Source of the DNA: Verticillium longisporum
Taxonomy: Eukaryota; Ascomycota; Sordariomycetes; Glomerellales; Plectosphaerellaceae
NCBI GenBank assembly: GCA_019188255.1
Contig: JAETXT010000003.1
Span: 2,046,001 to 2,110,000 of the forward strand
DNA: 64,000 bases
Direction of reading: 5' to 3'
The stretch's first letter is position 1; the number at the start of each line of letters is the position of its first letter. The notes under the pieces were generated by a model. It saw only the letters and a program-made list of their open reading frames with translations, was not told the DNA's origin and did no database searches. Both the position numbers and the translations under genes were made by a program. This document shows positions 33,948-46,672 of the stretch, one piece after another.

Positions 33948-34712
33948 ATGGCAAGCAAGGCATCCGAGTCGCGGAAACCGCAGGCTTCGCCGCTGAAGAA
34001 CGGCTACCTCATCCTCTACAACGCCGTCTCCGCCAGCATCTGGGCCAGCATCCTCTTCCGGACCGTCGCCGTCTACAGCAGACACGGACCAGCCGCAGTG
34101 CCTCTTGCCGTAGCGAGCTGGACCCTGTGGGCACAGAGTGCCGCCGGCATGGAGGTCATTCACTCGCTGCTCGGTATGTTTCCCTGTTATCGATCTCATA
34201 AGGTTCGGGCCGCTGACCAGTGTCGCGCGGGTGTAAAGGCGTCGTTCGCGCTCCTGTCTTGACGACTTTTGTCCAGGTCGCTGGCCGTTGCACCGTTCTA
34301 TGGGCGTACATCCGCCCGTTCCCCCAGGTTGCACAGGATCCCGCTTACACCGCAATGGTCGTGGCATGGAGCATCGCTGAGGTCATTCGCTACTCCTACT
34401 TTGTATTCCACCTTAGCGACATGCTGCCCAGGGCCCTGGTTTGGTTGCGGTACAGCATGTTTTTTGTTCTCTATCCCGTCGGCATTCTGGGCGAGATCAG
34501 ACTCGTCCTTTTGGCCACCGAGTTCTGGTGGTTACACAGCCAGGTCGTGCCCTACATCACATATGCTGCTCTCACTCTTTACGTACCGGGTGAGTAGAAA
34601 CTTTTCAAGGAACTGATAAAGGCGACTGAGCTAATGAGTAACAGCGTCATACATCTTATTCTCCCACCTGATGAAGCAACGTAGAAAGGTACTCGGAAAC
34701 CCAAAGGCTTAG
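33948..34712 (+). CDS. PHS1: Very-long-chain 3-hydroxyacyl-CoA dehydratase (Phs1/HACD family)
   Basis: Three exons (33948-34173, 34239-34589, 34645-34712) give 214 residues. The enzyme dehydrates 3-hydroxyacyl-CoA in the third step of each very-long-chain fatty acid elongation cycle and is an ER multi-pass protein supplying sphingolipid synthesis. Predicted membrane segments include NGYLILYNAVSASIWASILF, TFVQVAGRCTVLWAYI, TAMVVAWSIAEVIRYSYFVF and LRYSMFFVLYPVGILGEI. The last holds the catalytic Tyr and Glu (WLRYSMFFVLYPVGILGE). The junction HSLLGVVRAPVLTTFVQV is the expected family sequence, supporting the first intron. The end KQRRKVLGNPKA is a basic cytosolic tail of ER-retrieval type. Fungi may have a second paralogue, so whether this is the essential copy is not certain. 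Confidence 0.9.
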
Positions 34713-34976
34713 ATGTCAGAGCGTTGTTTAAAACAGAGTGAAGAGGTCTTCCACACGTACTCCGCAGGCAATAGAAGATGGGTGGTGGGTCGGAACACAT
34801 CTGAATTATGGCCCTCCGCAGCTAGGAGTGATTGAATAGAAGATATTGCTTTTAACAGAAAGTGAGGTCTCAATTCCCCAAGCCAAGTCCAATTTAGACG
34901 CAACATTCACTACCTTATGCAGGGGCACATGACAACAGCCATGGCCCTCCTCAGCCTCAAAGCAAAGCAGCCTGCG

Positions 34977-36454
34977 TCATTCCCGGATACCTGCTGCTGC
35001 GACTTTTTGAGTTGCTGGAATCGACGACGCCGATTGCGTGGCTTCTCGTTCTTCAATCTGGCCCGTTCCAAAAATGCCCCCTGTGGCCTCCGTGTTTGTA
35101 TTGGCAGCCGTTGCATTGTGCTTCCGAAGCCACCCCTCAAATCCTTCGCCAAATCGTTCAACCAACTCCTTCATCTCGCCTCGAACTCTGTAAGCATGTC
35201 AGCAGTGCTTACTTTTGATGTTGCTAATCAAGTATGCAACTTGGACTCACAATTCCCGATAGTTGGTATTTCCGGGATACAATGCGGAAGAACAGACATT
35301 GAAACGGCTGTCAGACAAGTCGTCAGTTTCGGCTCAACACAGTCATGGACACAGGAAGTCGCTTTACTTACAGGGCATAGAGCATGTTGCGCCCATCAAA
35401 ATCTTCAGCAGGGGCTGAGACAGTGAAATGGTTAAGATAGGCCTTGACGTACGGCTTTCCCATCTTCTGCCTCACAGGTCGCCACGGTGACATCTCGTCT
35501 GCAAGATTGCCGTCAGACCATATCTGGCACTACTGAAACTGGGATGATACTCACATTCGTTATGAGCATACAGGCAGCATGCATCGAATATTTTCGGCAG
35601 GCCTGTCTCCAGATCTGTCCCGGTGTTGCCTTCCCATAGGTCGCCATGGACTAAGCGAGGGAGGATCTTCCTCTCACCAAATTCCATGGGTCGCAAGAGT
35701 CGCGGAACGACTTGGGACATGACCTTTTCCCTAAGGGCAGCGAATTCCTCATCTAAGCCTTGTGACGCGAGCTCATGTTCGAACATGATGTTAATGTTTC
35801 TTGTGAAGCACTCCTCCCAGGTATCGCACCACGTCGTGTCCTGTGGTAGACGACCCTGGTATGTCGTAATGGGAAATCCAAATTTCCCGTTTGGGGAAAT
35901 ACCCTTGGTGTGAAGCTCGGCAACGAGCTTGGGGAAAGTCTCGAGAGAGCACAGCTGGTCATCCATCTCGTGAAAGTCGCACAAGAAAAAATGTATGTTG
36001 TCGTTGGACTTGTACGTGCCCCAAGAAATCGGCTTCGGTGCGAGTTCCGGGAGCGTCGAGTGCAAGGCGCTCATGGAGACGAATTCTCCGTTGACCATGC
36101 CTTTCCCTACTTCGCCGATCGAGACCTATCGAGGCGGGTTCGTATCAGCAACTTGAAACCGCGTGTGGATGATGATTACTTGCCTTGAGGAAATACGATG
36201 TCATTTGCTCATCCTCCTCCATCACCACGCGGGCTGTCCTCGTCCAAAAGCTTGCCCCGTGGGAGCTGATCTCGAGGAATTCCGAACCTTTGGGAAGTGC
36301 TAGAGCTGAAAGTCAATCATCGCCGACCCCGTTGCAGCGAGAATCAGGAGAACTCACCAGCCTGCACGTTTTCATCCAGGTAAGTAACAAATTCTTCTGG
36401 AACTTCTGGCTCTTGCTCCCAATGAGGGAGTCCATCCCAGGCCTCGTCCGTCAT
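34977..36454 (-). CDS. Fructosamine/ketosamine-3-kinase family protein
   Basis: Six exons (36454-36358, 36305-36184, 36125-35555, 35498-35372, 35307-35251, 35187-34977) join in phase to 394 residues. The family phosphorylates protein-bound or free ketosamines to drive deglycation and shares the aminoglycoside phosphotransferase fold. The catalytic loop is RLVHGDLWEGNTG (Asp in HGDLWEGN) and the metal-binding region is KIFDACCLYAHNEYEMSPWR. Normal members have DPA or DxA where this has DACCLYAHNEYE. The nucleotide-binding Lys equivalent lies in TSYFLKVSIGEVGKGM. The second intron starts with GC (gcaagt, at 36183) rather than GT. A C-terminal extension after residue 330 is Ala/Thr/Glu-rich and disordered. 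Substrate is inferred only from family membership. Confidence 0.85.
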
Positions 36455-37452
36455 TATGCTTCCAAGAGTTGTGTCGCGGCACCTGATTGTGAGTGAATTG
36501 TTTTTCCTTAGTTGACGTTGAGCTTCCTAGAGCAGCTCAAGTGTTGGGGCGATTGCACATTTATCAAGATGCTCGTCATAATACTTGGTGCGGGGAACGT
36601 ATGGCAATAATGAGGCGGCAGGAAGGTCGTTCTGGTGGCACATTGAGACTTCGATCAGGCTGCGTCGCTGCACCCACACTCAGTCTTCGGTCACAGAATC
36701 GGGGCGGGTGAGGTGGGGAGGCGAAAGAGACGTGTCGTATTTGTGCCACAGCCTGGTGCTTGGGCTGCCTCATGCGCATGATCCTTCATGCATACGCCCG
36801 ACAATATCACAAGTCTGGGCTTAGCCCTTCAACATGTGCTCTACACCGTGTGGCGTCGAGGAGACGGCGACGATTGGAGGCGGTGAATCCTTCTTTGAAT
36901 GATGGCACTGCAGCATGTGTCTAATGCATACATATGTGGCATACCACAGCCTGCTGCGAGCCCGATGTTCCAAATCGTGGACTTCGTGTGATGCCCACAG
37001 TCGTTTCTTCCGAAATCATGGCACGCCACATCGCTTTAGTTACCTACTTAAACGATCACCCGGGAGAGAGAAAGACAAAAGGGGAAAATGAAGGTTGAGT
37101 TTAGTCGTCATGATTTATCGTACTCCGATGCCCGAATCGTGCCATGACTGTGCCACACGCGCACTGCTCGCCTGTCAGCTGGAGGCCACCATCGCAGCTG
37201 GACGTCCAGTCGAACCCATGTCATTTTACGCCACTTGCAGAAGTGTCATACCGATCACCCGAATGTACCTGGACCGATGAGCCCCAAGCTAAGTACCTAG
37301 GGGATAACCTTCCACGGTCAGACACGCTGTCAACCATTCTGTCGGGAGCAGCATCAAACATGGCCAACTATTGACGCACAACCTCCAATGCTTCTTCAGT
37401 CTCTACGCTTGCGTCGCGCTAGAGTCTCCTCGACCAGCAACGTCTCACGACG
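36455..37452. other. Intergenic stretch
   Basis: No gene recognised in about 1 kb between divergent genes. AAGTACCTAGGGGATAAC at 37290-37307 is another single copy of the dispersed CCTAGG motif. Frames on both strands are short. Confidence 0.4.
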
Positions 37453-40400
37453 ATGGAAAGGATCAAAAATGAAGAGTCCACGCAAAAAGCACGCCGGGCC
37501 TTCACCCTCAGAAGCGTAGCCCGGCGCGACACTACTACAAGATCCGACGGTGGCGGCGGAAAGGGACCCATTGGCCTCACAACCTTGTTCGAGCCCAGTG
37601 TGCCGGGTATCGCTGACTTGATCTTCGTCCATGGGTTGAACGGAGGGTCCTACAGTACCTGGACGCAAGACGATGACCCTGACAAGTTCTGGCCAGCTAA
37701 ATGGCTCCCCCACGACGAAGCTTTTCAGGATGCGCGGATCCATACGTTTGGGTACAACTCGAGCTGGGCGCAGGAGAGCGTCCTGAACATCCAGGATTTT
37801 GCTTCATCTTTACTCCTTTCTTTGAAGGATTGCCCAACCATACCGAGAGAAGAATGGGTGAGTGACCTTGCTGCAACTTCCTCAAATTGAGAGCTGACGA
37901 ATGCCTAACAAGGCACCACCCCTCATCTTTGTCGGGCACAGCATGGGAGGCCTGGTGGTGAAGAAAGCTTTCCTGCTCTCGAAGCAAAAACAGGATTTCG
38001 CCTCCATCTCTCAGCGCGTAAACTCTGTTTATTTTCTTGCAACTCCTCATCATGGATCCGACATGGCCGAGGTCCTCGCCCGCGTCTTCGCTATGGCTGG
38101 CGAACGTCCATTCGTCAAAGAATTGACGCGAAATTCGCCCACTATTCAGGCCATCAACAACGAGTTTCCGGAGCAGGCCAATGAGATTCGACTCTTCTCA
38201 TTCTTTGAGACGAAGCCTATGAGTTACGGAATCGGAAAGAGCCTTGTTGTGGAAAAGCAAATGGCTCAGCTCAACTACGCTAATGAAACGACTGATTATC
38301 TCGACGCGAATCACCGTGACGTAGCTCGGTTTTCGTCCAAACTTGATTCTTCCTACATCAAGATCCGGAACTCTCTGGCAAAAACAATAGAGTCGTTACG
38401 AAGGGGTCGTCATGTCGCTCGTCAGCGCCGCGTCGATGACCAAAGACAGATAGTCGAGGCATTTCTGGGCGTTACCGGTAGCCCAGAAACAACACTGTCC
38501 GAGATAGCCCGCTCGTATCTGGACGGCTCGCTCTCGTGGTTCCTCGAAAAGCCCACCTATTCCCAATGGACAAAAGACCCGAACACGAGTACTCTCTGGG
38601 TACAAGGTAAGCCGGGTGCCGGCAAAACGATTCTCTCGAGCTTAGTGATCAGGGAGCGGAGGGCCAGCTTGACTGGTCAAGACTGTTGCTTCTACTTTTT
38701 CGTCCATAGCGACGTGCAGCAGTGTACGATCTCTGCATTCCTACTTTCCCTGGCGTGGCAACTCGCGACAAGCAACGAGGATGTCATGTCGGCCGTCTGT
38801 GACGCTGCAAGCCTTTGGAAAGGTCACAAGCCCGGAACGGTAGATCACAGATCCATCTGGCACCGCCTCTTCCTTGATCGGATATTCAAAACAAAACCTC
38901 GCCGCACATACCACCTTGTCGTGGATGGTCTTGACGAGTGCAAGAATCCTTCTGAACTGGTCGACCTTCTTTTAGGGCTCAGGAGCTTTGGCCCTTCTCA
39001 ATCTTCATTACGTCCAGGGCCAATTTTGGGGTTGCTCATCCCCTCGAGGCACAAAGCCATGTGATCTCAGAGCATCTCCAAGATGCTGAGATTGAAGAAG
39101 GCATTTCTCGCTTCATACAACTGAATCTGAACTCCATTCCCGACACCTCTCATGAGGCAAGGGAGAAGACGGGGCGAACCATTCTAGCCAAGTCATCGGG
39201 CTGCTTTCTTTGGGTCAAGCTTGTCTTCACTCAGCTTCAACAAGCAGATTCAAAAGCCGATGCCCAGCGGATCATCGATTCTGTACCACCAGGGATGGAT
39301 GCCCTCTATCGACGCATTCTTGTCTCCATGGCAGGTGACCAGCACAGCCAACCTTTGGCCAAGGCTATCCTTAAATGGGCAGCCTACTCGTCTAGACCGT
39401 TGAGAATCGAGGAGCTTCAGTCAGCACTAGAGATAGATAACAACGACGAGATTCCGCACATGGAAAGGGTTGTCTCCAGACGTTGTGGCCATCTTGTCTA
39501 CTTCGATAGTAAGATGCGTCTGCAGCCTCTCCACGCTACTGTGAAGGAATTCTTGACAGATCCAACAATTGTCTCCGATTTTGTCACACAACGCAACACA
39601 GCTCACAAATCTTTGGCTCTAACTTGCCTGAAGTATCTGTCCGGCAACGCCCTGAGGCCGATGAAATTTCGTCGAAGCAGCGCTGACCAGACGCAAAGCA
39701 TGGCGCTGATGGATTATGCGAGCACTGCTGTTTTCGACCACATTGCGAAATCCGGGGAATATGCTTCCGAACTCATTCAACCCTTGGCGGCGTTTTTGGC
39801 ATCCTCCAATGTCCTCGCGTGGATAGAATACTTGGCTTCACAGTCGCGCTTGGGAAGACTGTTACAGGCCGGCAAAACTATATCTCGTCTTCTCAAGCAG
39901 AACGATCTCACGTCGATCACCGGACTGTCAAAAGATACAAAGACACTGGAAGGCTGGGAAACTGACCTTGTGCGCCTGGTCTCCAAGTTTGGTCGGCAAC
40001 TCCGCGCTCGTCCGAGCGCCATCCGAAGCCAGATCCCCCCTTTGTGTCCTGATGACTCTATAATTCATCAGCAGTTTGCCTCAACTCGAGATCTACACAT
40101 TGTGGGAATGTCGAATACAGCCTGGGATGATTGTGCTTCGGTCATCAACCAACGGCGTGGAGAGACGATCACGGCGGTTGCCAGCTCGACACGATTCCTC
40201 GTAACTGGAACCATGCTCGGCCGAGAAGCCATCATCTACGACGAATCTACCTACCAGGAGATTCGACGACTGAACATTGAAGAGCCACCAATGATAATTT
40301 CTATGAGTTCGAAGGAGAAATATTTGGCAACGGCGGGGCCGAAGTCCGTTAAGATCTGGTCTGTTGCATCATGGACTCTACTCACGTGCATCCCAACTCC

Positions 40401-42366
40401 GGTGCGATGCCTCTCACTTGCCTTCATTGAAGAAGACGAGCTCCTTGCCATCGCGATGACAAATAACCAGTTCGTCTTTTGGGATATTCAGGCCGACGAG
40501 ATGGTTGACGGGGCCCGTTGGACGGATGCCGAGGAATCGAGGGAGGCCTACGACAGAAGATGGCCCGTCATGGCAGCAACAAGCGCCTCACAATGTCTTA
40601 TGGCCATCGTGTATCGCTCGCAAGACCTCCTTGTTTGGAATTTCGAAGAACGTCGCCTCCACGATATCTACAACCGCGAATGTGGCTCACGCCTCAAGGC
40701 GTCGTCGACGGTGCCAATGCGTAAATCCACGATTCTTTGCCTCGCATTCAGCGCGTCGCAGACATCGAATGCGTTGGTTGCGGGGTATTTCGATGGCGAA
40801 CTGGTTTTGTATGACACGAGACTTGGTATTGTGAGAAATACTGTCCCAGCAGTCAATGCCCTATGTATGACCAGTTCTCACGACGGCCGAACATTGGCAA
40901 CCGGGGACGCCGAGGGCACGATTCAGATTTTCAACCTCGAAAACATACACCGGCTTTATCGCATCACTTTCAATGCCGAATTTATTGGCGTCCGAGCTCT
41001 CGCGTTCACGGGAGACGACCTTCGTCTACTTGATATCCGTGGAAAGCAGTGCCGCGTCTGGGAGCCACGAGCACTCCTCCGACAGGAAGTTGATGATGAC
41101 GACAGCGACACGCTCTCTCTATCTACAGCCACGCATGAAGTTGAGTTCACTGGTGCTATGGATATGATCTATATCACATGCATTGCGGTGATGGAACACG
41201 GGCAGTATATCCTATGTGGTAAGGACGACGGCTCGGTACAGATCTACGAATGCGCAAAGGGAGAGACTCTTCAGACACTCTTCACGCATAAGACTGCTGT
41301 CAAGCATATCAAATTTGACGAAGTTAGCAATACCATTGTCAGCTTGGACCAGTCTGGTACACTTGCTTGCTACCAGCTCGTCATGCTCAACAGATCAAAG
41401 TGGCGCATCGTGGACATTTTTGATGAACACGTCGAGGGCGCTGTTGATCAGATCCTCACAAACAGAGGCCTGTCACGCCTTCTTGTCTCATCTGGCGAGC
41501 GTCATGTGCTGTTCTCAGTAGACAAGGCATTGCACAAAGGTACGATCTCTCGAGCATTCAAGACGACTTCGGTCTCAGGCCATACCTGGAGTACTCATCC
41601 AACATCTGACGACCATGTCGTTTTGTTTTCTGCTGGACGAGCGTTCTCTTTCTCGTGGAATGATCTCAAATTGTGCGAAAACGCTCTGGAAGATCTGCCC
41701 TTACTTGAAGACCTGGAGCCCGAGTATGGCATGATCCTTCAAGACATCATGACGAATGCGGATAGGATTCGAGTGGCTCGCCTCCCCGGCAGCCCTTACT
41801 TTACAACTCATTGCGAGGCTCAACGACAGCTTGCACGAGATGCAGTCGAGATCCTGCTTTGGGATGGCGACCGCCTTGGGAAAGCAACAGGTCCAGGGCC
41901 GAGCCCGGCCTTGGATTCGCGACGTGAATTTGCAGCATTGTCCGACAAGGTGGACCACATCATCGGCACCTATCAGAGGCGCTTGATTTTCCTTCACTTG
42001 GATGGTTGGGTCTGGAGTGTCCCACTAGAGAATCTGGATGTCGAATCCGCCACTCACCACTTTTTCATCCCTGCTGACTGGCTCAGCCTTAATAACCGGC
42101 CTGAGCTGTGGGTGACAAGTCTCGGAGATATAATATTTCCCAAGGGCTCTGAATTAGTGATAGTGAAGCGTGGACTGGAGCTCGAACGGCCTTCGCCTTT
42201 CCCTGTTCGACCTGGCAGTGATTCGAGATTGCTGAGCAGCTCTCGAGGTCTTGTGAGCCGGGGTCAGCTCTCCTCAATAGGATCAACGCGGAACCCCCAA
42301 AGGAGAACCAGCGTTCCTGATCCAAGTGGACCGCCTGGACATGGATCACGGAAGCACAGCATGTAA
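37453..42366 (+). CDS. STAND/NLR-like protein: alpha/beta-hydrolase, NACHT and WD40-like propeller
   Basis: Exon 1 (37453-37857) and exon 2 (from 37913) join as REEWAPPLIFVGHSMGG. The N-terminal lipase-like domain has HGLNGG (about residue 57), the nucleophile elbow GHSMGG (about 144) and ATPHHGSD. The NACHT domain has P-loop GKPGAGKT (about 367) and Walker B HLVVDGLDEC (about 468). Then comes the winged-helix-like LKWAAYSSRPLRIEELQSAL and the LHATVKEFL motif usual in fungal NLRs. The last 700 residues are a degenerate WD40-type propeller (for example DGRTLATGDAEGTIQIFNL, GKDDGSVQIYECAKGE). The frame breaks at about 39058: SRHKA ends in a stop one base before HVISEHLQD continues. One restored base gives 1620 codons. 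Such proteins act in heterokaryon incompatibility and intracellular sensing, with the hydrolase as effector. Either this is an allele inactivated by a single deletion or an assembly error. Confidence 0.8.
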
Positions 42367-42692
42367 CTAGTTAAATCCAGGGTCGTTCTGACCATGGATG
42401 TGTTTGTGACATAGAACCTAGTTCGTTTCTTAACACTCCGATATGCAATGATGCATTCCAATCGTCTAATGAAAGCCTTCGAATCAAGAGTGTTCGGTTC
42501 CACCATGCATGCTTGGCCGGGTGTTTCTTGTTATTAGGTACTTTGGCAGCCTATCACGGATGTCAAAATGTGAGAATACTGTGTGTGGGGCGTTCACTCC
42601 GTCATCAGCAGGCTGGGAGCCAAGATAATGCTCATCCTCCAGCCTTTCCACTGACTTCCCAACTTCAACAGCACGCGAATCAACCTTTCATC
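42367..42692. other. Intergenic stretch between NLR and MFS genes
   Basis: No gene seen. It contains the 3' flank of the NLR-like gene and the promoter of the transporter. Confidence 0.35.
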
Positions 42693-44236
42693 ATGGCAAT
42701 GATGAGCAAGTCTGAAAAAGAGTACAAAATGGGCCAGGAAAAAGCAGTTCCGCCACCGATCCCATACACACGCTTCTCTGTTCACAAACGTCGGTATATT
42801 GTGGCCCTTTTGGGCTACGTGACGCTTGCCTCCTCACTTACGGCAACCATCTACTTTCCTGTCATTGAACTCCTTTCGAGCGAATACAGTGCATCCATAC
42901 AAGAAATCAACCTCACCATTACTCTGTACATTGTCTTTCAGGCAGTAGCGCCAGCCATATTTGCCCCGATGGCCGACTCCTTAGGTCGGAGACCCGTTCT
43001 GCTTTTCAGCTTCCTGATTTACGTCAGCGCAAGCGTCGGCCTGGCTCTGAACCGGAACAGCTACGGCGCCCTTCTTTCTCTGCGCGGCCTGCAAAGCTTA
43101 GGGGCTCGGCCGTTCTTGGTCTCGCATACGGCGTCGTCGCAGACATGATCACGCCAGCGGAGCGCGGAAGCATGCTTGGCCCGCTCCTCGCGACGACAAA
43201 CCTGGGGCCCTGTATTGGGCCCGTCTTGGGGGGTCTCGTTGCGAGGCAGACCGGGAGCTCAGTCTGGTGCTTCTGGACGCTGGCCATCTTTGGGGTCGTG
43301 GCCTTCGTTTTGATGGGCTTCACGTTGCCCGAAACGGCGAGGACGGTTGTCGGCAATGGCGCCGTACAAGCCAGGGGCATCTGGAGGACGTGGTGGGAGC
43401 TCCTGTTCGGCTGCTTACCAACTGCGACGTTGAAAGATGGGCGACAGCTGAATCCTCATACCAATGCAGGCGAGGAGCATGAACAGCAGGTGGGGGTTAA
43501 CGAAGGGAAGACGGGGAAGGGAAAACTGGCCATGCCAAATCCTTTGGCGGCGCTCCGCATCGTGTTTTATAAAGACACCTGCTTGATCCTGTGGATGGCT
43601 GCCTCGGTTTACACGGTCTGGTACTGTATCCAAACATCCATACCCATCATCTTTGGTTCGCTGTACGGCTGGAACCAGCTGTATGTTGGGCTGAGCTACC
43701 TCGCCGGCGGCTCAGGGGTGATTATCGGAGGGTTCATCGGTGGACGAATGATGGATGCAAATTACAAGCACGTCGCACGTCAGGCTGGCCTCCAGACAGA
43801 CCGAGTCGTCGGAGATGATGTGTATCAGTTCCCGCTGGAGAGGGCGAGATCAAGAGGGTCCATCTCGCTGTTCGTCTTCTCTGTCGCAGCACTTGTTGGG
43901 CTCGGCTGGTCTGTCAAGTATCGTGTTCATCCTGCCGTGCCTCTGGTTTTCCAGTTTTTGATCGGTGCGCAAGGGACCATCACGCACCAGGCCTTCAATG
44001 CATTACTCGTCGACATCTTCCCCGACAAGCCGAGCACTGCTGCAGCAGCCGGCAACATCACTCGGCGCGGCTTGTCGGGTGCGGCCGCTGCCTGCGTCCA
44101 TCCGCTGGGCAAATCGCTGGGATATGGATGGTTCTTCACCATGATCGGGATCATCAGTGGATCTACCGGCGTCGCTGCGATCCTCGTCTTGTGCAGAAGG
44201 GGGGAACGCTGGCGAAACCTGAGAAGGCCTTCATAA
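42693..44236 (+). CDS. MFS transporter, DHA1 drug:proton antiporter type (frame broken)
   Basis: The start ATG at 42693 begins MAMMSKSEKEY; a first frame ends after QSLGARP and a second runs to 44236. The two meet at GGGG (43101-43104). One extra G gives RGLQSLGGSAVLGLAYGVVA, the normal transmembrane helix 4 sequence, and 514 residues in total. It has motif A (MADSLGRRPVLLF), a conserved RGLQS in helix 4 and GPCIGPVLGGL at helix 5. A charged central loop of about 50 residues (QLNPHTNAGEEHEQQ) is followed by six more hydrophobic segments. It likely exports small toxic molecules across the plasma membrane. It is codirectional with the NLR gene and converges on the acyltransferase, with only 132 bp between their ends. 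Confidence 0.8.
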
Positions 44237-44368
44237 ATACATCTTACTCATAGCCAAGTGGCCACGTCGCTACGTACGCCTTGCTACAGAATATCAGATT
44301 ACCCCAATCGATGCCTGTGTGTACATGGACAGACAAGAGATCATACGAGTGCGTCAGCGGTGACACTT

Positions 44369-45979
44369 CTAGGGCGGCGTAAACTTCTGCAACTCCTTCT
44401 CTAGTGCTGCCCAAAAGTCAGGATGGATTACCCCGCCCAACCAATAACTTCCCTGGCGGTCTTTTCCCGTCAAGAAGAAGCAGTTTCGCACTTCGACAGC
44501 TCTCTTCAATATGTGTGCATGTTGATACGCGATTTTGCCGGGCTCCGCTCGCCTCCTGTCTCCTGACACACCAGCCTTGACCACAGCGGGCGCAAAATCG
44601 ATAATGTCGAAGAACTTGGCTTTCCCCCAGTTGGTCATCGATCCCATGGTCCCGCTCGCCTCGCCGAAGAGGGGGATGCTGATTTTCCTGGTGAGACGGG
44701 CATAGGCGGCACACTGGGCTGGGGTCGTCTGCTCGACAATCGACTGGCGCACCCTGAGCGCTCGGCGGCCGAGGCCCAGGCTCTTGACATCTTCGGCCGA
44801 GAATATGGTGAAGGTTTGCGTCAAGGTGTTCTGTACGTAGGCGTGGCCCGGCTTGAAGAGGCCCGGCACGCGACCTCGCAGGTCGGCCACGTTCATGACC
44901 GTATACGGGCGATTGCCGTAGATCGCGGGAAGCACGCTCATGGTCCAGGCTGTGAGAACGTCGCCTTCGCTGACAAATGGGAGCTCCTCGCCTTCGCTTG
45001 ACGCCTTTAAATCGTCCCTGGCTTGCTGCAGTAGATGGGAAACGAACGACGCAGGCAGGAAGACGATCTTGCTTTGGATCAAAGGGCGGCGGGCAATGTC
45101 CCATACCACGCGCAGCACGAACCTCGCCAGCGAAAAGCCCTGGAGCAGCCTGTCTTGGAGCGCAAAAGGCTCTGTTTTCTCCTGATTCTCGTCGCCCAGG
45201 TTGTCCATGACGTCTTCTTCGGCACCGTCGAACGGAGGGATCTCGTCCTCTCGTCCGGCGAGCATGAGTGACCAGGCCTGCATGAAATAACTCAGCCCCA
45301 TCACGCTCGTCAGCGTGTGCGGCCACGTTAGTGCCACTATCGTCTGGTCTGTGAACGACGTGACAAGGAACGAGCACTGAGGCTCATCCAGATGGCTGAG
45401 AGCTTCCGGTGTGAGAGCCTGGTCTGATGTGGTCTCGATCTCCTGGAACTCGTTGTCCACGAGCTGCACGTACGGGTGATCGCCGGCTTTGGGAAGCCGG
45501 GCCCCAACAGGGTGCTCGTCCAGCGGCATGTCAAATATCTGATGTGTCCACCGGAAGGCGGGCCGTTCATCGGTGAACTTCTCCGGTACATGGACTTCCA
45601 TCTTTCCTTTGGACTGGGCATCGGTGTGAGAGGCATGCCAAATGGAGGCACTCGGCTACGGGGATGTGTCACGTACGTTGATCCGGAGACGACCTCCAAT
45701 CTTCCTCCACCCGTCCCGTTCCAACAGCTTGGCCAAGGCTAGGCGTAACTTATCGACGTCGAGAACATCTTCGAACCGCAATAACCATACGAGGTTCATC
45801 TGACGATAAAATGCTTGATCGTCCTGGCGGTGCAGCGGATATACCGTATCGGTCTCGACGATGGGCGGCGGTGTTCGCGCCGTGCAGCGTCTCCAAAGCC
45901 ACGCGGCGGCGTTCATCTTGAAATGGCCTGGCTGGAAGACGTGGTACGTAGGAGGGGGCCCGGCGTTGCTATCAGACAA
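44369..45979 (-). CDS. BAHD-like acyltransferase (transferase family PF02458)
   Basis: Exons 45979-45677 and 45613-44369, with a 63-nt GTACGT...CAG intron, join as RLRINSKGKMEVHVPEKF and give 515 residues. Family members transfer acyl groups from CoA to hydroxyls or amines of secondary metabolites (trichothecene 3-O-acetyltransferase type). The active-site HxxxD motif aligns with WPHTLTSVMGLSYF, so the aspartate is replaced by serine while the catalytic His remains. The second conserved region is TNWGKAKFFDIIDF, in the place of the DFGWG-like motif. DEPQCSFLVTSFTDQTIVAL precedes the active site as expected. It sits between an MFS and a MATE transporter, suggesting a small metabolite-tailoring and export set. 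No synthase or regulator of such a set is in the window. Confidence 0.8.
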
Positions 45980-46672
45980 AATTGTCGGGGCGTTGAGGAG
46001 GGGTGGTAGAAGCCGCCCTCCAAGCAGCTGGCATGAAAGCCCTTTTTAAACATGGCAAGCTCAACCCTGGCCGTAGGCTTCGGTTTCGCATCAGACAGCT
46101 CTTGAAACCACGGCCCCGATGCAGATGATGGGACAGTTGAAGCAAGGGGGCGAGAGCAGTTAGTTGAACCTTGAGCGTGTGATTGAACCTTGAGCAACGT
46201 CGATCGCGCAGCTCTGGTCGTCTGCTGCTCCCAGCTTGCGCATCCTGTCACGAGAGGAAGCGTCAAAAGCTACAGACCAGGGTTAGCGTTGCCTGGACCC
46301 GTAGCTCGGAATGATCGGAAGGCGATGAAGTCAGTTAAGCCATAACGGCAGGTATTATAGTCAAGTTTTCGTCCCTCATCTTTACTGTCCAACACGCAAC
46401 AAAGAGCTGTCAGCGGCATCCCTGCTCCTCGGTCAAGGCGACCAATAGCACCCGTGTCGGTGTGGCATCAACATGCTCCGCAGCGGTGTTCATTAAGTTT
46501 ACTAGGGAATGCATAACGAGGTCCGGACTACGGAGGTTTCGTACTTTGCAACTGATGCGGAGAAATCATTATACACAAGCATGAGTCTATCATCCACGCC
46601 GTGCCATCATGTCCAACCTGTGCACCGCCTGTCCTTACATTGTAGATGGTATTTTTGCTCACGACGAGCACC
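45980..46672. other. Intergenic stretch
   Basis: No gene recognised. It holds the promoter of the acyltransferase (right side of the gene) and the 3' flank of the MATE gene. Confidence 0.4.
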
